A stretch of 64,000 nucleotides of DNA. Origin: Tricholoma matsutake. Its lineage: Eukaryota > Basidiomycota > Agaricomycetes > Agaricales > Tricholomataceae. The stretch covers positions 3,162,001 to 3,226,000 of the forward strand of contig AP026548.1 in NCBI GenBank assembly GCA_026075535.2, read 5' to 3'. Position numbers and translations under genes: made by a program. This document shows, piece after piece, positions 30,875 through 42,642 of the stretch. The notes beneath the pieces are model-generated. The model saw nothing but the letters and a program-made list of their open reading frames with translations. It had not been told where the DNA came from and did no database searches. Every line of letters starts with the position of its first letter. Position 1 is the stretch's first letter.

Positions 30875-32692
30875 TTACAATAATGTTTCCCAGTTATACT
30901 GATGATTGCTGTCCAATTCTTCATTGGATTTGTCGATTGCCATGGCAAAAGAATCTGTATCATATTCATCTTCCATCCCTGACACTGGAGATTCCATTAT
31001 CCTGGGCATGACCATCCTAGGTTGCTTGGCCTCCTGTTCCTTTGTTAATGCGCAACCACTCTCATCTACATTCTCAACCTCTGACATGGTATTCAATGCA
31101 ACCTCCAGGGCTACCATTTGTGAACCCATCTCTTGATCGTCCTGACCACTTGCCAAAACTGCATGGGATGGTCCCACAACAGATCATTCTTCCTCCATTG
31201 CAGCATCAGAGGTTCGATGATACTGACCAGAAGGATTTGGACTTGGTGTAATCCTGAGTTTGTTCAGCTGTAACATGCTGGGCTGAATAATGTCATTGAA
31301 GACTCTTGAACTCCTTGGAGTGATAAAGGGTGATGTGAAATCATTAGGGGGATAAGGGGAGGGATATGGGACAATGTTCATAGAATGTGAGGGATAGGGT
31401 GATGACAAAAAGCGGGATGGTGGCATGCTGAGATGCTCCATGGCACCTCCATCCTCAGGCATTCGGCAGTCGGAGGGCGTTGTAGGTTGGGACATGACTT
31501 TGGTCAACATTTGCCAATGCTGTTCCAGGAGTGCAGTATGGGCATTGTGGTTGCTGATAAGCACCCTTTGGCTCATTTCCATTGCTACCATCATCTCCTT
31601 CATCTTCCTCATCTCCTCTCAAATCTCTGTCACCTCCTTTGTCAGTTGGTTATTCTTCCATTGAAGCTGTTGCACCATCACCATTTTGCCCTCAACGCTT
31701 GCCTCACCATTGTTGACAACTCGGACAGCCTCACTGACCTGTTCCCCTTTCCAATTTACAAAGTAAAGGTACTCCAATGGTACCTGCCCCAATGGATGCA
31801 CTGTTACCACCCCTGGACTTCCTCAGCAAGTCTCTCCACCATCTGACATGGCTTTGTCCTCATCCATCTTCCTGGATTTCGACTTGGATTGACTTCTTGG
31901 CTTTGCTTTTCCTTTTGCCTTTGGTGTCGCCACTGCTGTCCTTGTTGGTTTTGAAGTCATCCCTCTCTTTGGTGTCACTGGTGGCTTTGGCATTGACCCC
32001 CTGCTTGGGGTTGATGAAGCCTTAGCTGCCTCAGGTGGCCTTGAAGTGCTTTGGGTCCTGGTTGATCGGCGTAGGCTTGGGTTCAATGAGGAGGGTTCCA
32101 ACATGTTTTCATCACCCAATGCAGGTGTTGTTGGGGTTGCTAGTGGTTCTGACTTGATGACCTGTGTCTTTCCTTTCTTTGTCACTGTCACTTTCCCTCT
32201 TGTCTGCCACTCCCCAGCAACCTTTGTACACTTCTGCTTGCGACCTCGACATGACAAACAAGTGGTGTTGCCCGCATACACACATCTCACCTCCAGCTTC
32301 ACACACCTTGTGCAAGCCTCCATGTTGCCCAAATTCGGTGTATGCATGGTCTCTGTTCCAGGCTTCATGCTCGATTTTGACATTGTTGCCTTGGGTTGTG
32401 ATGTTCTTGAGGGTTGTAATGACCCCTCCACAAGCTGGTCGACCTCCTCTGAATCCACATCCATCACCTCTGCTGTATCCTTCTGCTTTCCTTTAACATC
32501 CACCTTCTTCATCCTGCTCCGCCCTCTCTCTCCTGCTTCTTCCAACAGGGCCTCTTCCTTTCTTGCCTCATCAGAAGAGTCATTCACATACTCACTGCTT
32601 TTGATACGAGTCTGTGAACGGCTCCTCCATCCCTTGGGAGTCATTTTTGAAAGCTGGTATTGTTTTGACAGATCCACTGTCATTCTGGCCAA
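30875..32692 (-). pseudogene. Zn2Cys6-like zinc-cluster protein
   Basis: The first frame (31823-32692) begins MARMTVDLSKQYQLSKMTPK. It has a Ser/Glu-rich linker, then the six-cysteine cluster CTRCVKLEVRCVYAGNTTC-LSCRGRKQKC (C-x2-C-x6-C-x7-C-x2-C-x6-C), the spacing of a fungal Zn2Cys6 binuclear cluster. A long basic Pro/Lys/Ser tail follows. Later frames have a coiled coil (VQQLQWKNNQLTKEVTEI, MRKMKEMMVAMEMSQRVL) and an acidic C-terminus ending at 30875. The cluster is internal rather than N-terminal, unlike most regulators but as in some mushroom transposon-borne proteins. Stops between frames suggest introns or decay. Its 3' end faces the fold-back cluster. Confidence 0.6.
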
Positions 32693-32699
32693 GGGAATG

Positions 32700-33690
32700 C
32701 TATGATGACTTGAAGCTGGGCCAGTTGAAGTGGGAGGTGGGGGAATGATTTGTAAGATTTCATCCCTCGAATGAATCTGGATGTTGCCTGGGATGATGAT
32801 TGGATTTATTATAGAGGCAGCCCTCCGTTCTGAACTGCACGAGGTACTATATGTGATTCAATATGTAGATAATTTAAGCTAAACTGAGTGAAACCTACCT
32901 GGTGTCTGACGCCCTTCTGAAAACCACTCCCAAGTACTGCTGCCCTCCTCTGAAAGCATTGGGTGGTACCACAACAAGGGGTCCTCCCACTTTATCTTGC
33001 CAAAGTCGACTTCCATTCCTTGAGTATCAGCTCAGTCAAGCTGCAAGGCTGTGCTGATGAGCAGACAAGATGGGACAAAGTCATATCGGCTGTCTCCCTC
33101 ACATTCTGGTACATCTTGAACACCCGATGAAGTAGTGAACTAGGAAATACAGTTAGAAACTAATTGACAGGTAAATTGAGTTAACATACAATCCAACTCT
33201 TCAACTTTTTCTCATTTACTGTATAGCCTTGGCCATGTTGTAGAAGAATGATCTCCAGCTTGCACTCATCGATCCATACCAACAACTGTTGCCCAACGAG
33301 GTTATTCAATCCCTGATTTGATAGAAATGATATGTTATAGGATGGAATTTGGATAGTTAACAAACATACTGGTGAGTTTGGAAGTTCTTGAAGGAGTAGC
33401 AAAAGATCTTCATCACTCCAAAGATGGCCTTTGTGACAGATCGATGGAGATGCAGTTGAATGGAAGGAAAGATGTCGTTAATGTAAGATTTGGCAACTTG
33501 ATTGTAGGAAGGCATTTGTAGAGTTGATATCTGAAGCTGAAGGGCAAATGACTGAACGATGTTGAAGTACTGGATTGGTATGTTTTCAAGAATCAGATCA
33601 GAACCATGTGGTAAGTCAATTGATTGATCAAGAACATGTGTACTAAAACAATTCAAACATCCCCGAAACCAATATTCCAATGCCAAAGAT
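32700..33690 (-). pseudogene. Upstream exons of the zinc-cluster gene or a separate remnant
   Basis: Minus-strand frames 33357-33686 (SIDLPHGSDLILENIPIQYF, IFPSIQLHLHRSVTKAIFGV) and 33181-33402 (GLNNLVGQQLLVWIDECKLE, GQGYTVNEKKLKSWI) are separated by intron-like gaps. A further block near 32930-33010 is translatable as WEDPLLWYHPMLSEEG. They look like one helical domain protein that could be the N-terminus of the zinc-cluster gene. Not recognised. Confidence 0.4.
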
Positions 33691-33749
33691 CAAGGTAAGT
33701 GAATTGTGATACTAATTTAGTTGTAATTACATTGTTTTCAGGTGGTCCT

Positions 33750-34995
33750 GAAATCAAAACAACCTGCACCCTCAATTCCAGACTACCAATCCTTGTCCAG
33801 ACTGACAAAGCATCAAAAGTTGGACTTATCTTCGGATGGCAGTACCTCTGCTGTCCCCAACCCCAACACAGCTCCACTAACTCTTTCTACTGCTGAAATT
33901 GAGCCTCCAATAGTTCATTCTGGATTTCAGCCATCTTCAAAACTGAGAACTCATCCGAAACTGAGCAGATCAATGGTCGCCAGTACCTCCACCCTCCCCA
34001 AAACACTGGCACCTCCTCATGTTCCAATAGCCACGATGAGACTGCCAGCTATCCATCCCCAATTTCAAGAGGGTTCTGTGGGGGGACTCATTCCATCTTC
34101 CCAATTCTATGGCATGCCGGTGCTCACACTTCTACTTGGTGGATATGTCGAGGAGGGTGAGGATAGACATGTGAGGTTCAAGAGTCCACTGGAGGAGGGA
34201 ACCCCACTCCACATATGACAGGTGACTATAAACAAGCACCAGATGGAAGGAATTATGGAAGGAAATGTTAAGTTGGATTTGCTACTTCCACTGCCGTTAC
34301 TGCCATTGCCGCCCCCACATCTTCCTCTCAGGACAAGGCCTGTATTCATTCCTCACCCACCAACACCCCCAATTGTCACCATCCTGAAAACTCTGTCATC
34401 TCCAGCCTCCGACCCCATCGACTTTGCTTCTATGCCTGACTATGACATCGGAACAATAATTTTCAGCAAGGAACAGCCATCCCCAAAATGGCCACAATCT
34501 CATACACCGCCTTCTCCGACCTCTGAAGACAATTGATCACCCAAACCAGAAACTGAGGAAGAGGAGCAGGTGGACCAGCTGGGGGATGATGGTGGCAATG
34601 AATTGGATGAGGTGGAGTTTGTGGAGGAGGGGAATCTGCAGGAGATGGTGGGGATAGTGGAAGTGGACGACATCATGCTGGGATCTGGGAAAGCAGTGAA
34701 GGGAAAGGGGAGAGCAGTAGAGGATTGGGGGGAAGGAATGATTGAAGAGTCGGTGGCTTCAGTCTGCTCCTTCCTCTTGTGGCCCAGCATCAAGGAGTTG
34801 ATGAAGGATTTGGGTTTGGAAAGTGGAAGTGGAGAGGCAATAAGAGGCATTGAGGTAAGGACAACAGCAAAAGAAAAGCAGGCCATCCTGCTCTCCAGGT
34901 TGTTGGAAGCAGAGTTATATCTTGCAGCTGGTGTTGAACAACTGCACGATTGCCTCAAGACATATGTAGCTAACAATTCAAAATTTGAGTTGTAG
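33750..34995 (+). pseudogene. Unknown protein, proline-rich then acidic
   Basis: Frames 33742-34218 and 34222-34995 are separated by a TGA and by one at 34536. The first part is Ser/Thr/Pro-rich and disordered (KHQKLDLSSDGSTS, PKTLAPPHVPIATMRLPA). The second has a proline run (PLPLLPLPPPHLPLRTRPVF), an acidic stretch (EEEEQVDQLGDDGGNELDEV) and a helical C-terminus (AKEKQAILLSRLLEAELYLA). No domain recognised; the strand and the third-codon-position pattern look coding. It could be another transposon-borne factor. Confidence 0.4.
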
Positions 34996-35159
34996 TTTAC
35001 ATTATTTTAATGAATGCCAATCTTGGGATGTAAGCTTGAAGCAGGAATGAGTACATCAGAGTGAATTATATTATCACTGACACTAACACTACTTAAATAT
35101 ATTAGGCTGGAACAGTCCAACAAAAGTATAGAAAAGTGGAAATATACTGATGTTCTGAT

Positions 35160-35360
35160 CTGATGTTCTCACATTGATGAACCAATTCCAATAGTACTAA
35201 CCTCAATGAAATTCCAACACAATGGACTTACATCAATGGATCAATATTCTCCTGATGTACCTACCCTGATGGTTCAATCCTGACATTCTTACCCCGACGG
35301 ACCAATCAAGATCTACTTACCCCGATGGTTCAATCCAGCCACAAGTAGAGGACAAATAAA
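35160..35360. repeat. Degenerate repeat CCCCGATGGTTCAATCC
   Basis: Four or five imperfect ~40-bp copies containing CTACCCTGATGGTTCAATCC or TTACCCCGACGGACCAATC. Non-coding. Confidence 0.5.
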
Positions 35361-35489
35361 TATTCAAGGTCTACTATGAATCTATGATGCTGATATGTAA
35401 TATGGGCATTTGCTACCATGTAGTCTCTTGGAAGGCTAAGATGTAGCAATGGTAAGAGCCTCATCTCATTGTCTAATACACTGCTAACA

Positions 35490-35905
35490 TGACCTACATG
35501 GGCCTACCATAACATTCATAGTCTACTGCTTCAATATGTCCTATAGGCCCACCCATCAGCCATGGTCTGCTCCAATGCTAACATATCATATAGGCCCACC
35601 CATTATACATGATCCATACCAGTCCCAAAATTACACTTGGGCCCACCCCATCATCCATGGTCTACTGCTAAGTCCTCATGTCCTATAAGCCCACCCATCA
35701 TCTATGGTCTATTCCAATACTAACATATCCCATGGGCCCACCCATCACATGTGGTATAAAGCTCTACTCATTTCACCCATGAGCCCATTCTATTTAAATG
35801 AACTTATACCTGCCAGATGAGCCCACACATCTTCTATGGTCTATTACAGTCTATGGGCCCACATTAGCTGGACCATTAAATATGGCCTAAAGCCACCATT
35901 AGTTA
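35490..35905. repeat. Degenerate ~48-bp tandem repeat GGGCCCACCCATCAT
   Basis: About eight copies built on GGCCCACCCATCATCTATGG, then TCTA...AACATATCC(C/T)AT. Spacing shrinks toward the right. No open frame. The interval 34996-35940 otherwise holds nothing recognisable. Confidence 0.65.
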
Positions 35906-35939
35906 GTCCATATATAATGGTCTAAAGTCACTGAGAGTT

Positions 35940-36653
35940 GTGGAACTGCACTCTGGAATTATGGGAAATTCATTTCCCAAACTCAACTGGATCTTGGAGG
36001 AGGGCAATAAGACTGTAATTTTCTGCAAGAATATTGCCCTTGGCTTCCCAGTGGCTTGCTATCTGTGGTGCAAAGTGGCTCACCTTCCTGATTGTGAAAA
36101 GGAGATACACCTGTACAATTCCCTCAACTGGCCAACATACAATTCAGAGACTCTTGGATTTCTCAACAACAACCAGGAGTCCTCCATCATGATAGCAACA
36201 GACACTCTCAGTGTTGGGTGGGACAGCCAATTCACCAGGAATGCTGTCCTTCTTGAAGAGCTGAATGATATCAATGAATTTGTACAGAAGATTGGTTGTA
36301 TTGGCTGGGATTGTGACACTGTTCCACATCCATGTGCATTTCTATACTATAACCAGACAGCCATAGCAACTGCAAAACAGATTGTGAATGGTGGACACCT
36401 GCATTCAGCACAAAGTGATGTGAAAGTGTCAAAATCAGGCAACTCAGCCAAGGACATCAGCATGGCTAAGGTACTACTGGCTAAATGCAAAATGAACACT
36501 GTTGATGAACCATACAAAAATCTGGCAGTAGATCCCTCTTGCATATGTCATACCTGCCAAGTCTGTCCACCTATGTCATGCCATGAAAGATGTGACTGCA
36601 GTGGTTGTGAGCCAGAGGAGCCAGACTTGTATGTAGAAGAACAACAACCTTGA
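35940..36653 (+). pseudogene. RecQ-like helicase C-terminal domain remnant
   Basis: The 237-residue frame matches the second RecA-like lobe of an SF2 (RecQ-type) helicase. KTVIFCKNIALGFPVACYLW corresponds to motif IV, SSIMIATDTLSVGWD to motif V, and DINEFVQKIGCIGWD to motif VI. Motif VI normally reads QRxGRAGRD; here both arginines are lost (GCIGWD), so ATP-driven activity is unlikely. After the lobe comes a cysteine-rich tail (CICHTCQVCPPMSC-HERCDCSGCEPEEPD) that may bind zinc. The N-terminal ATPase lobe is missing. Similar helicases are carried by mushroom transposons; which element owned this one is unclear. Confidence 0.65.
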
Positions 36654-36824
36654 GGCTCCAGAGCTGCTGTTCCCTGCCCTCCTTGTGCAGAGATCATGAC
36701 AAAGTAGCTTCAAATCCATGGAAATAGATGGTTGGAGAACTTGGCACTGGCAAATCTTCAAAAATGTGGATGAAGGCAAATATGGATTTCTTCCACCCCA
36801 TGCATTCTTGCCAGATGACCTCAT

Positions 36825-37196
36825 TAAATTGGGGAGGACCCAAAGCCATTGGAAGCTGGTGTAGATGGAGTGGTGGGTGCAGTAGAGATTCTGTACTTTC
36901 CTAGTCTCCCATAGCCAGACCAATAATATCATGTGCCTTTGTTTGAGTGTGAGATAGGGTGACAGTGATATAACGGTCTGATTTCATGCATGCCCTGGAT
37001 ACCATGGTACATGATTTCAAATCCAGGGCTTTCAACTTTTCACCTTCTAAGGAAATTGTCTGGTCAGACTGTCACGGTATGAGCTCAGTATGTGAAATTC
37101 AAGTCCTGTGTGATGTTTGGAATATACAGAATCTCTACTGTGCCCACCACCCCATCTACACCAGCTTCCAATGGCTTCAGGTCCTCCCCAATGTCC
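36825..37196. repeat. Inverted pair of about 75 bp
   Basis: 36825-36900 read on the minus strand (CAGAATCTCTACTGCACCCA, CACCAGCTTCCAATGGC, GGGTCCTCCCCAAT) matches 37125-37196 on the plus strand with few differences. The right copy is the start of the DUF6589-like frame. Confidence 0.75.
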
Positions 37197-38244
37197 TTTC
37201 CATATTCTGCCAATCTTACAACTCCAACTGCTCAACCTTCTGCCAAACAGAAACACATGTATCTTGAAATGGAAGAAAATGTCCTTCCAACAATTACACC
37301 CCTTGCTAAGAAACCATACACTCCTTGCAGAGATCCCAAGCAGAAACTTGGAACAATCTTTCATGCACTTGCTGAAGTCAACTGGACACTTTCTGAATTT
37401 TTGTATCAGACCTTCCAAATAAAGAATGATGATGGAGCAGAGATCCATCACATGGATCAACATGCAAAGTATGCACAACATTTCCTTCAGGGGACAGGAA
37501 GATACACTGCTGGAATGATGCTGGAATGCTGATTCAAAAGCCCAGATGGACATCTGTCAAATGTGTCTTCAGCTACAGATCTCATGTATTCCATGTCCAC
37601 TCCATATACCAATATCAAAAATGTTCATGTGGCACTTCATTTGCTGTCCAAGTTGTGCATGAAAAGTTGATTGCAGAGGCTAAGCAAGCTGTAAAGCTGT
37701 CAAGTGGTCTGCATGCATTTGTGAAGAAGAAGGCAACTCAACAGGTTGAGTGGTCCAATATAGGTGCAGTTACAGTTTCCAAAGTAGCACAAATAATCAA
37801 GAAGCACCAGCCTTTGACATGGCATTATATGATGTCCATTGCTCAGCCAGAAACTCAAGGCAGATGTGAAACTGCACAACAGCATCCAGTGTCTGTGGTA
37901 TGGGAAGCCACATTAACTCCACTTGGAAGTATATCTGATAGAAGCACCCAGGTTATCACCCATGCCATCTCAGTGCTTAACTTCACATGCAACAATGAGG
38001 CACAACTACTACCACTTATTTGTGGCTTGCTTTATTTTGGTTTTCTGCGCCTGCTGATCTATTTGCCTACAGCAGTCATATTGGCAAAATGCCCACCTAT
38101 AGCACCATCTCACGTGCCCTGAGTGGCTTGTCATCTCATAAGGCTAATGTAACTCTAACACGAGCCCAGGATCCAACTGGCATGCCTACATTCCAGGTTG
38201 ACAATGTTCAGAACTTGTCCAATTGGGCCATGGCTGAAGCCTGA
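37092..38244 (+). pseudogene. N-terminal part of a DUF6589-like protein
   Basis: Frames with shifts together give a Pro/Thr-rich start, then KLGTIFHALAEVNWTLSEFL, HMDQHAKYAQHFLQGTGRYT, SSGLHAFVKKK, VEWSNIGAVTVSKVAQIIK, HQPLTWHYM, ISVLNFTCNNEAQLLPLICG and MPTYSTISRALSGLSSHKAN, then FQVDNVQNLSNWAM. The order and spacing match what I remember of the N-terminal half of large mushroom proteins with DUF6589, repetitive and probably transposon-derived. The C-terminal half is missing; the sequence stops at 38244, about 100 bp before the second Harbinger element. Function unknown. Confidence 0.5.
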
Positions 38245-38592
38245 CATGAACGAGTCCTCCATTTTAGAGTAATGAGTGATACAAACAGAAAATTTCAGTC
38301 AGTCAGTGTGGAACATATTCCAGTATTCCTATAAGAATTTATTATTAGGGTTGTTCATGGTTGTCATTTTCAAGCCATTTTTGGTTCATTCTCAATTCCA
38401 TTTTCAATCTCATTTTTCAGGAATGAACTTCAGAATGAGATCAAATATGAGTCAAAAATGATCATTTTTCAAAAATCAAACCATGTCATCACTTTTGGAA
38501 AAATGACCATTTTTTGGCTCATTTTTGAGTCTCATTTTTGTTGTGAGAATTTCACATACTCAAACTCCACTGACACTTACATCCTTACAACA

Positions 38593-39960
38593 ATGCCAAA
38601 GGTGAAAAAGGCCAAACCCCAGCCTGGATTGGCTCCCAAACAAGCCCAAAAGCCATCAGTGAAACTTGTAGAGTCTACTCCACTTGACTCTGAGGATGAA
38701 GAGGACACCACGCAACAAATTAAGATCTGCTGCACCTCTTAGATGTCAGCTAGAGCTGAGCACCTGCTTGATTGGCTTGAGGAGAACCCTGCAGACTGCC
38801 AAAAGCTTTTCTCCAACTCTACAAAGGATGCCAAAGATGAGGGATGATGAAAATGTGTAACAAAAGGCACCAAATTGGAATTCCACAAATCAATTGCCAC
38901 ATATGTGTTCTCTGTTGATGCTGATGAAGGGGTTCTGGTGGACTTTGCTGCAAATGCTGGCAACTATACAAAGTCTGTCGATAATGATCTTGGCTGGTAT
39001 GTTCTGGTTCCATCATCACCCTTCATCCATGCTCATTGGTCTGCCTCCAGGTTGTGGAAAGAGTATTGCATATTCAACAAGAAGCTGGGGCAAACAGGTG
39101 CTGGTTTGTGATATGAGGACATTGAAGAGGGGAGCAATTTATGGAATCTCATTGGTTGGTTCACCTTGGACCTTCCATGGCCTGCATTAACCATTTTTCT
39201 AAAGCAACTGGAACAGGATTTCCCACATTGGAAACATCTTCATGGTTTTTGGTGGACACTCCCAAACTTCAACCTGTATACTGCTTTGTCAGAACCTGGG
39301 CAGGATCTTGCCACTGAAGCACTTGCCCTAGTCCAGAGGAGGGGATGAAACCACAATAACAATGAAGATGCCACTGGCACCAATGGAGCTGCAGCTGGTA
39401 CAGACAATGAGGAGGATGGTAGCACCAAGCAGGATGGTGAGCAGGTACACTGTTAACCTCCATTTACATCACCTGGAATAATTAGGATGACCAGGATGAA
39501 ACTGAAAATGGTGTGGATTCACTCCCCACAAGCCCAACTGACAGCCCTACTCCTGCAACCCACCTTCCACCACTTCCAGTAATCCAAGAAAGTAGGAACT
39601 TGGCCTCGACACCCTCCTTCTGATCAACTCCTAGTTCTGCTTGTTCCAATGCCTCTACCCCTTTTACTCATGTAATCTCCACATTGCAGAAAATGAGGGG
39701 GAAACATTCATGTCAGGAGGTATTCACTGATGAAAACAAAGCTGAGGCTGATATCCTTGCCACTCTTGCTGCCAAGAAACATACTCAGCAGATGGTGGAG
39801 CACATCTAATGGATGGTTGAGCTGGAAATCAAGAAGCAGCAGATAGATCTAGAGGCAAACAAGAAATGGCTACAAGCTGAAGACCATCAACTTGCTGCCC
39901 AGCACCAATGAGAGGGCGAAAAGAAAGTGCATGATTTGCAAATGTTTTGCCTCCACCTGC
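38593..39960 (+). pseudogene. Myb/SANT-like partner protein of the second Harbinger element
   Basis: ATG 38593 (MPKVKKAKPQPGLAPK), an acidic linker, then after a TAG the trihelix-like domain: MSARAEHLLDWLEENPADCQ, KLFSNSTKDAKDEG, FHKSIATYVFSVDADEGVLV, followed by RLWKEYCIFNKKLGQTGAGL and HGFWWTLPNFNLYTALSEPG. The C-terminal part has Pro/Thr-rich spacers and a Gln/Lys-rich helix (about 39700-39960). Several stops (e.g. EG-TGA-KC) show decay. Confidence 0.6.
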
Positions 39961-40249
39961 AGTATCAAGGAGCTGGTGCCACAGGTATGGGACAGTTTGG
40001 CAGAGATCCTGGTGCATTTGGAGCAATAGTGGGGGGATATGGTTCTTCTGCCCTTCATGCCATGGTCTATCTTTGGTTCATTTCACAACATGTGTAGTAT
40101 TGGATAATGTTGGACTTTTGCCTGGGCTAGTTATTATTTTGTTGCAGGCTTATGAATGTGTTACATGGAGCTCAGCACAGCAAACAACCCTGCTTGTTTC
40201 ATTCTCAAATAAAATTTTCATGACCCTGCACTGAAACTTCTGTCCTTCA

Positions 40250-41200
40250 GTCATAACACATTGTGAGCATGTTGTAGCTCTGTCGTATCATCATCCTCGC
40301 TTTCCATGTTAGCTTCCTCTGCTCTGCATCTGTGCTCAGCACCTTCCCTTTCATTCCAGATATTGTAGAGTTCCTCTCACCACTCTGTGTTGTCTCTCCC
40401 TTCTTCAATTTGCAAGATAAGGTTATGGAGGATGATACAACATTGGATGCACATAATAGCCCAAAGATGCTTCTCATGAGTGTCAATTTGGATACAAAGC
40501 TCAAACAAGGACTGAAATCTGCCCTTCAGCAGTCCAATTGCATGCTCAACATAAATGCAGATCTATATGCATGGGGAGAACAATCCAATCATGTTGAAAA
40601 GCACACTAACCTTTGAAAGATAATAGTTGAAGGTTTTTTGATCTGGATCTAGCTCACCCTTAGCTGGCTTTTTGAATGGTATGTCTCAGATGGATAGGCT
40701 GAGTCTGCCCACATCCATTCACCTGGCCCAAAGATGCACTCATGCTCCTTGAAGGTCCAGGTGCTCCAGAATGCCCATGAATTATGTATGCTCCCAGTAT
40801 GCACAACAGAGTAATCAACAATCATTAAGTTATGAGGGGTAGTAACAAGCTACATCATCATAAGATTCCAAATTATGAAGACCATAAACAAGATGTACCT
40901 GACAATCAATAGAGTATGTTCTATCCTTATCAAACCACACATCACCATGCAACCCAGGTCATTGATAGAATGAGAATTTTGATCCATCAGCCAACAAAAA
41001 CCCACCACACCATTCTGGACACACAACTTCTTTGACATATGCTTTTGATTGTTCCTTTTCTACAGCATCAGGGAGGTGGATCACCTCATCATGGTATGAG
41101 AGGAGGGCAATAAGAACATGATCTGTACTTTTCTCAACTGTGCCAGCAGAAATCCCAGCCCATTGGGCAGTGTCCTCAGGAGACAAAGAGTTTCCATAGT
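40250..41200 (-). pseudogene. Transposase (DDE) of the second Harbinger element
   Basis: Minus-strand frames include AQWAGISAGTVEKSTDHVLI (helix-turn-helix part), CGGFLLADGSKFSFYQ (first Asp, where intact relatives have V(D/A)DGT), a stretch near 40740 readable as MWADSAYP (second Asp), and EHAIGLLKGRFQSL near 40560 (Glu). Frames are broken by stops and intron remnants. The coding direction is opposite to the partner gene, as in the element at 20.8-23.8 kb. Possible 5' sequence reaches to 41817. Confidence 0.6.
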
Positions 41201-42060
41201 ACCCAGCATAAAAGAGGAAGACACAGAGCTGGATATGTACTGGGAGTTGGGGGTTGTTGGGGTTGTTGTGGAAGATGGAATGATCTTTGATCTTGGTGAC
41301 AAAACTATCAAAGGTCTGTGGCTCAACCCAAAGCTTGTGACAAAAACATTCTGGGCTATAAACTCTCCAGTGATCTAGGAGGTGAAGCTGTTGAAGGACT
41401 TTGGTATGGGTGGAGCAGGATAATGAATGTGAGTGGTTTTTATCACATTCAACAACTCATGGTAGTGTCACTCCCAGTTGATGTAGTACTCAACCTCAAA
41501 ATCAGATATGGAATGCAAACTTATCAGTGTCAGGGCTTGATGCAGAAGATCCTAGGTCATCATTCATCAAGTGAAACATGGATATCAGGCATATCAATAG
41601 ACATCAGGGAGGCAAGGTCTGATGCAACAGATGTCAAATCAGAAGTGTCCAATGATGAGATGTCTGAAGTGCTGAGGCAACGCATTCCCAGAATCATTGT
41701 TGGTGGGTTGCATGGTAGTGTTCCCCAAGTTCTTGGAGCATAATGGTACATATGGTTGGTGTGGGCATTGTGTTTAACAGCATCTGGGCTGTGATAATTA
41801 GTATGCATCATTTCCACAGCTAAGTTTGAATATGCTGAGGACCTCTATACCTGCCAAGAGCCATGTAAAATGTATTTTGCAGTCATTTTCAAGGTGTTTG
41901 CATTTCAGGGTGTTCATGGTAACCATTTTTCATGTCATTTTTGACTTCATTTTTGACTTCATTTTTGTTTGTTTACTGCCAAAATGATTGAAAATGAACT
42001 AAAAATGAGATTGAAAATGAGCCAAAAATGGCCAAAAAATGGCTACTGTGAACAACCCTA

Positions 42061-42642
42061 TTATAATTGTTACTGTGTTTGGTCAGGTACTCAGCCAGAC
42101 TAGCTACTCAGTCAGCATCAAATTTCAAGTTACACATTCCCTACATTTCCTCGCTTGATGGAACATGAAGGGGCATATCCACCCCTACAATTCCATCATT
42201 CATCGATAATGGTAACTATGAAATTTACAAAATGCAAAGACTATCTCTGTTGATTAGTGCCAAATTATGCCAAACACACATTGTCCAACTTGAGAGGCAT
42301 CACTTACCACAACTTGGGTATCTACTGCACCCAATTTAGCCTTTCCTATATGACTAGATATATGGTAGAATAAACCTCACTGCATTTGAATGGCAATACA
42401 TTACTGTGTCTCTTAGCCCAACGCAAATAGCCGACTTCCTGGTTTTGGCCAAAAATGGACACTCTCCCACTATTGTCACTCTTGCAGAACTTTTAACAAA
42501 GTAAATTATGATTATACTACACAAATATCTTCTAAAGACATATGTCTATGACCTTGACACAACCAATTTTTAGTAGCCTTGACAATGCAAGAAATCCAGG
42601 TCAAAACATTCAGTGTGACCATGTACTGGGTCCCACACAGTA
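42061..42642. other. Non-coding stretch
   Basis: AT-rich, with no open frame or repeat I can support; it begins at the Harbinger right end. Confidence 0.5.

Larger units (their letters stand above)
38347..42059. mobile_element. Second PIF/Harbinger element
   Basis: Left AGGGTTGTTCATGGTTGTCATT and right ...AATGGCTACTGTGAACAACCCT are inverted repeats (about 12 bp strict). They extend into matching AAAAATGAGCC / GGCTCATTTTT subterminal repeats (38350-38535, 41885-42050). ATT flanks each side, so a 3-bp target duplication is possible. Inside are a plus-strand Myb-like gene and a minus-strand DDE transposase, convergent, the normal PIF/Harbinger layout. Both genes are decayed. Confidence 0.72.

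Noticed and set aside
35940..36653. Helitron (Rep/helicase) element
   Set aside because: The helicase is RecQ-like SF2, not Pif1-type SF1, and there is no Rep domain or CTRR hairpin end.
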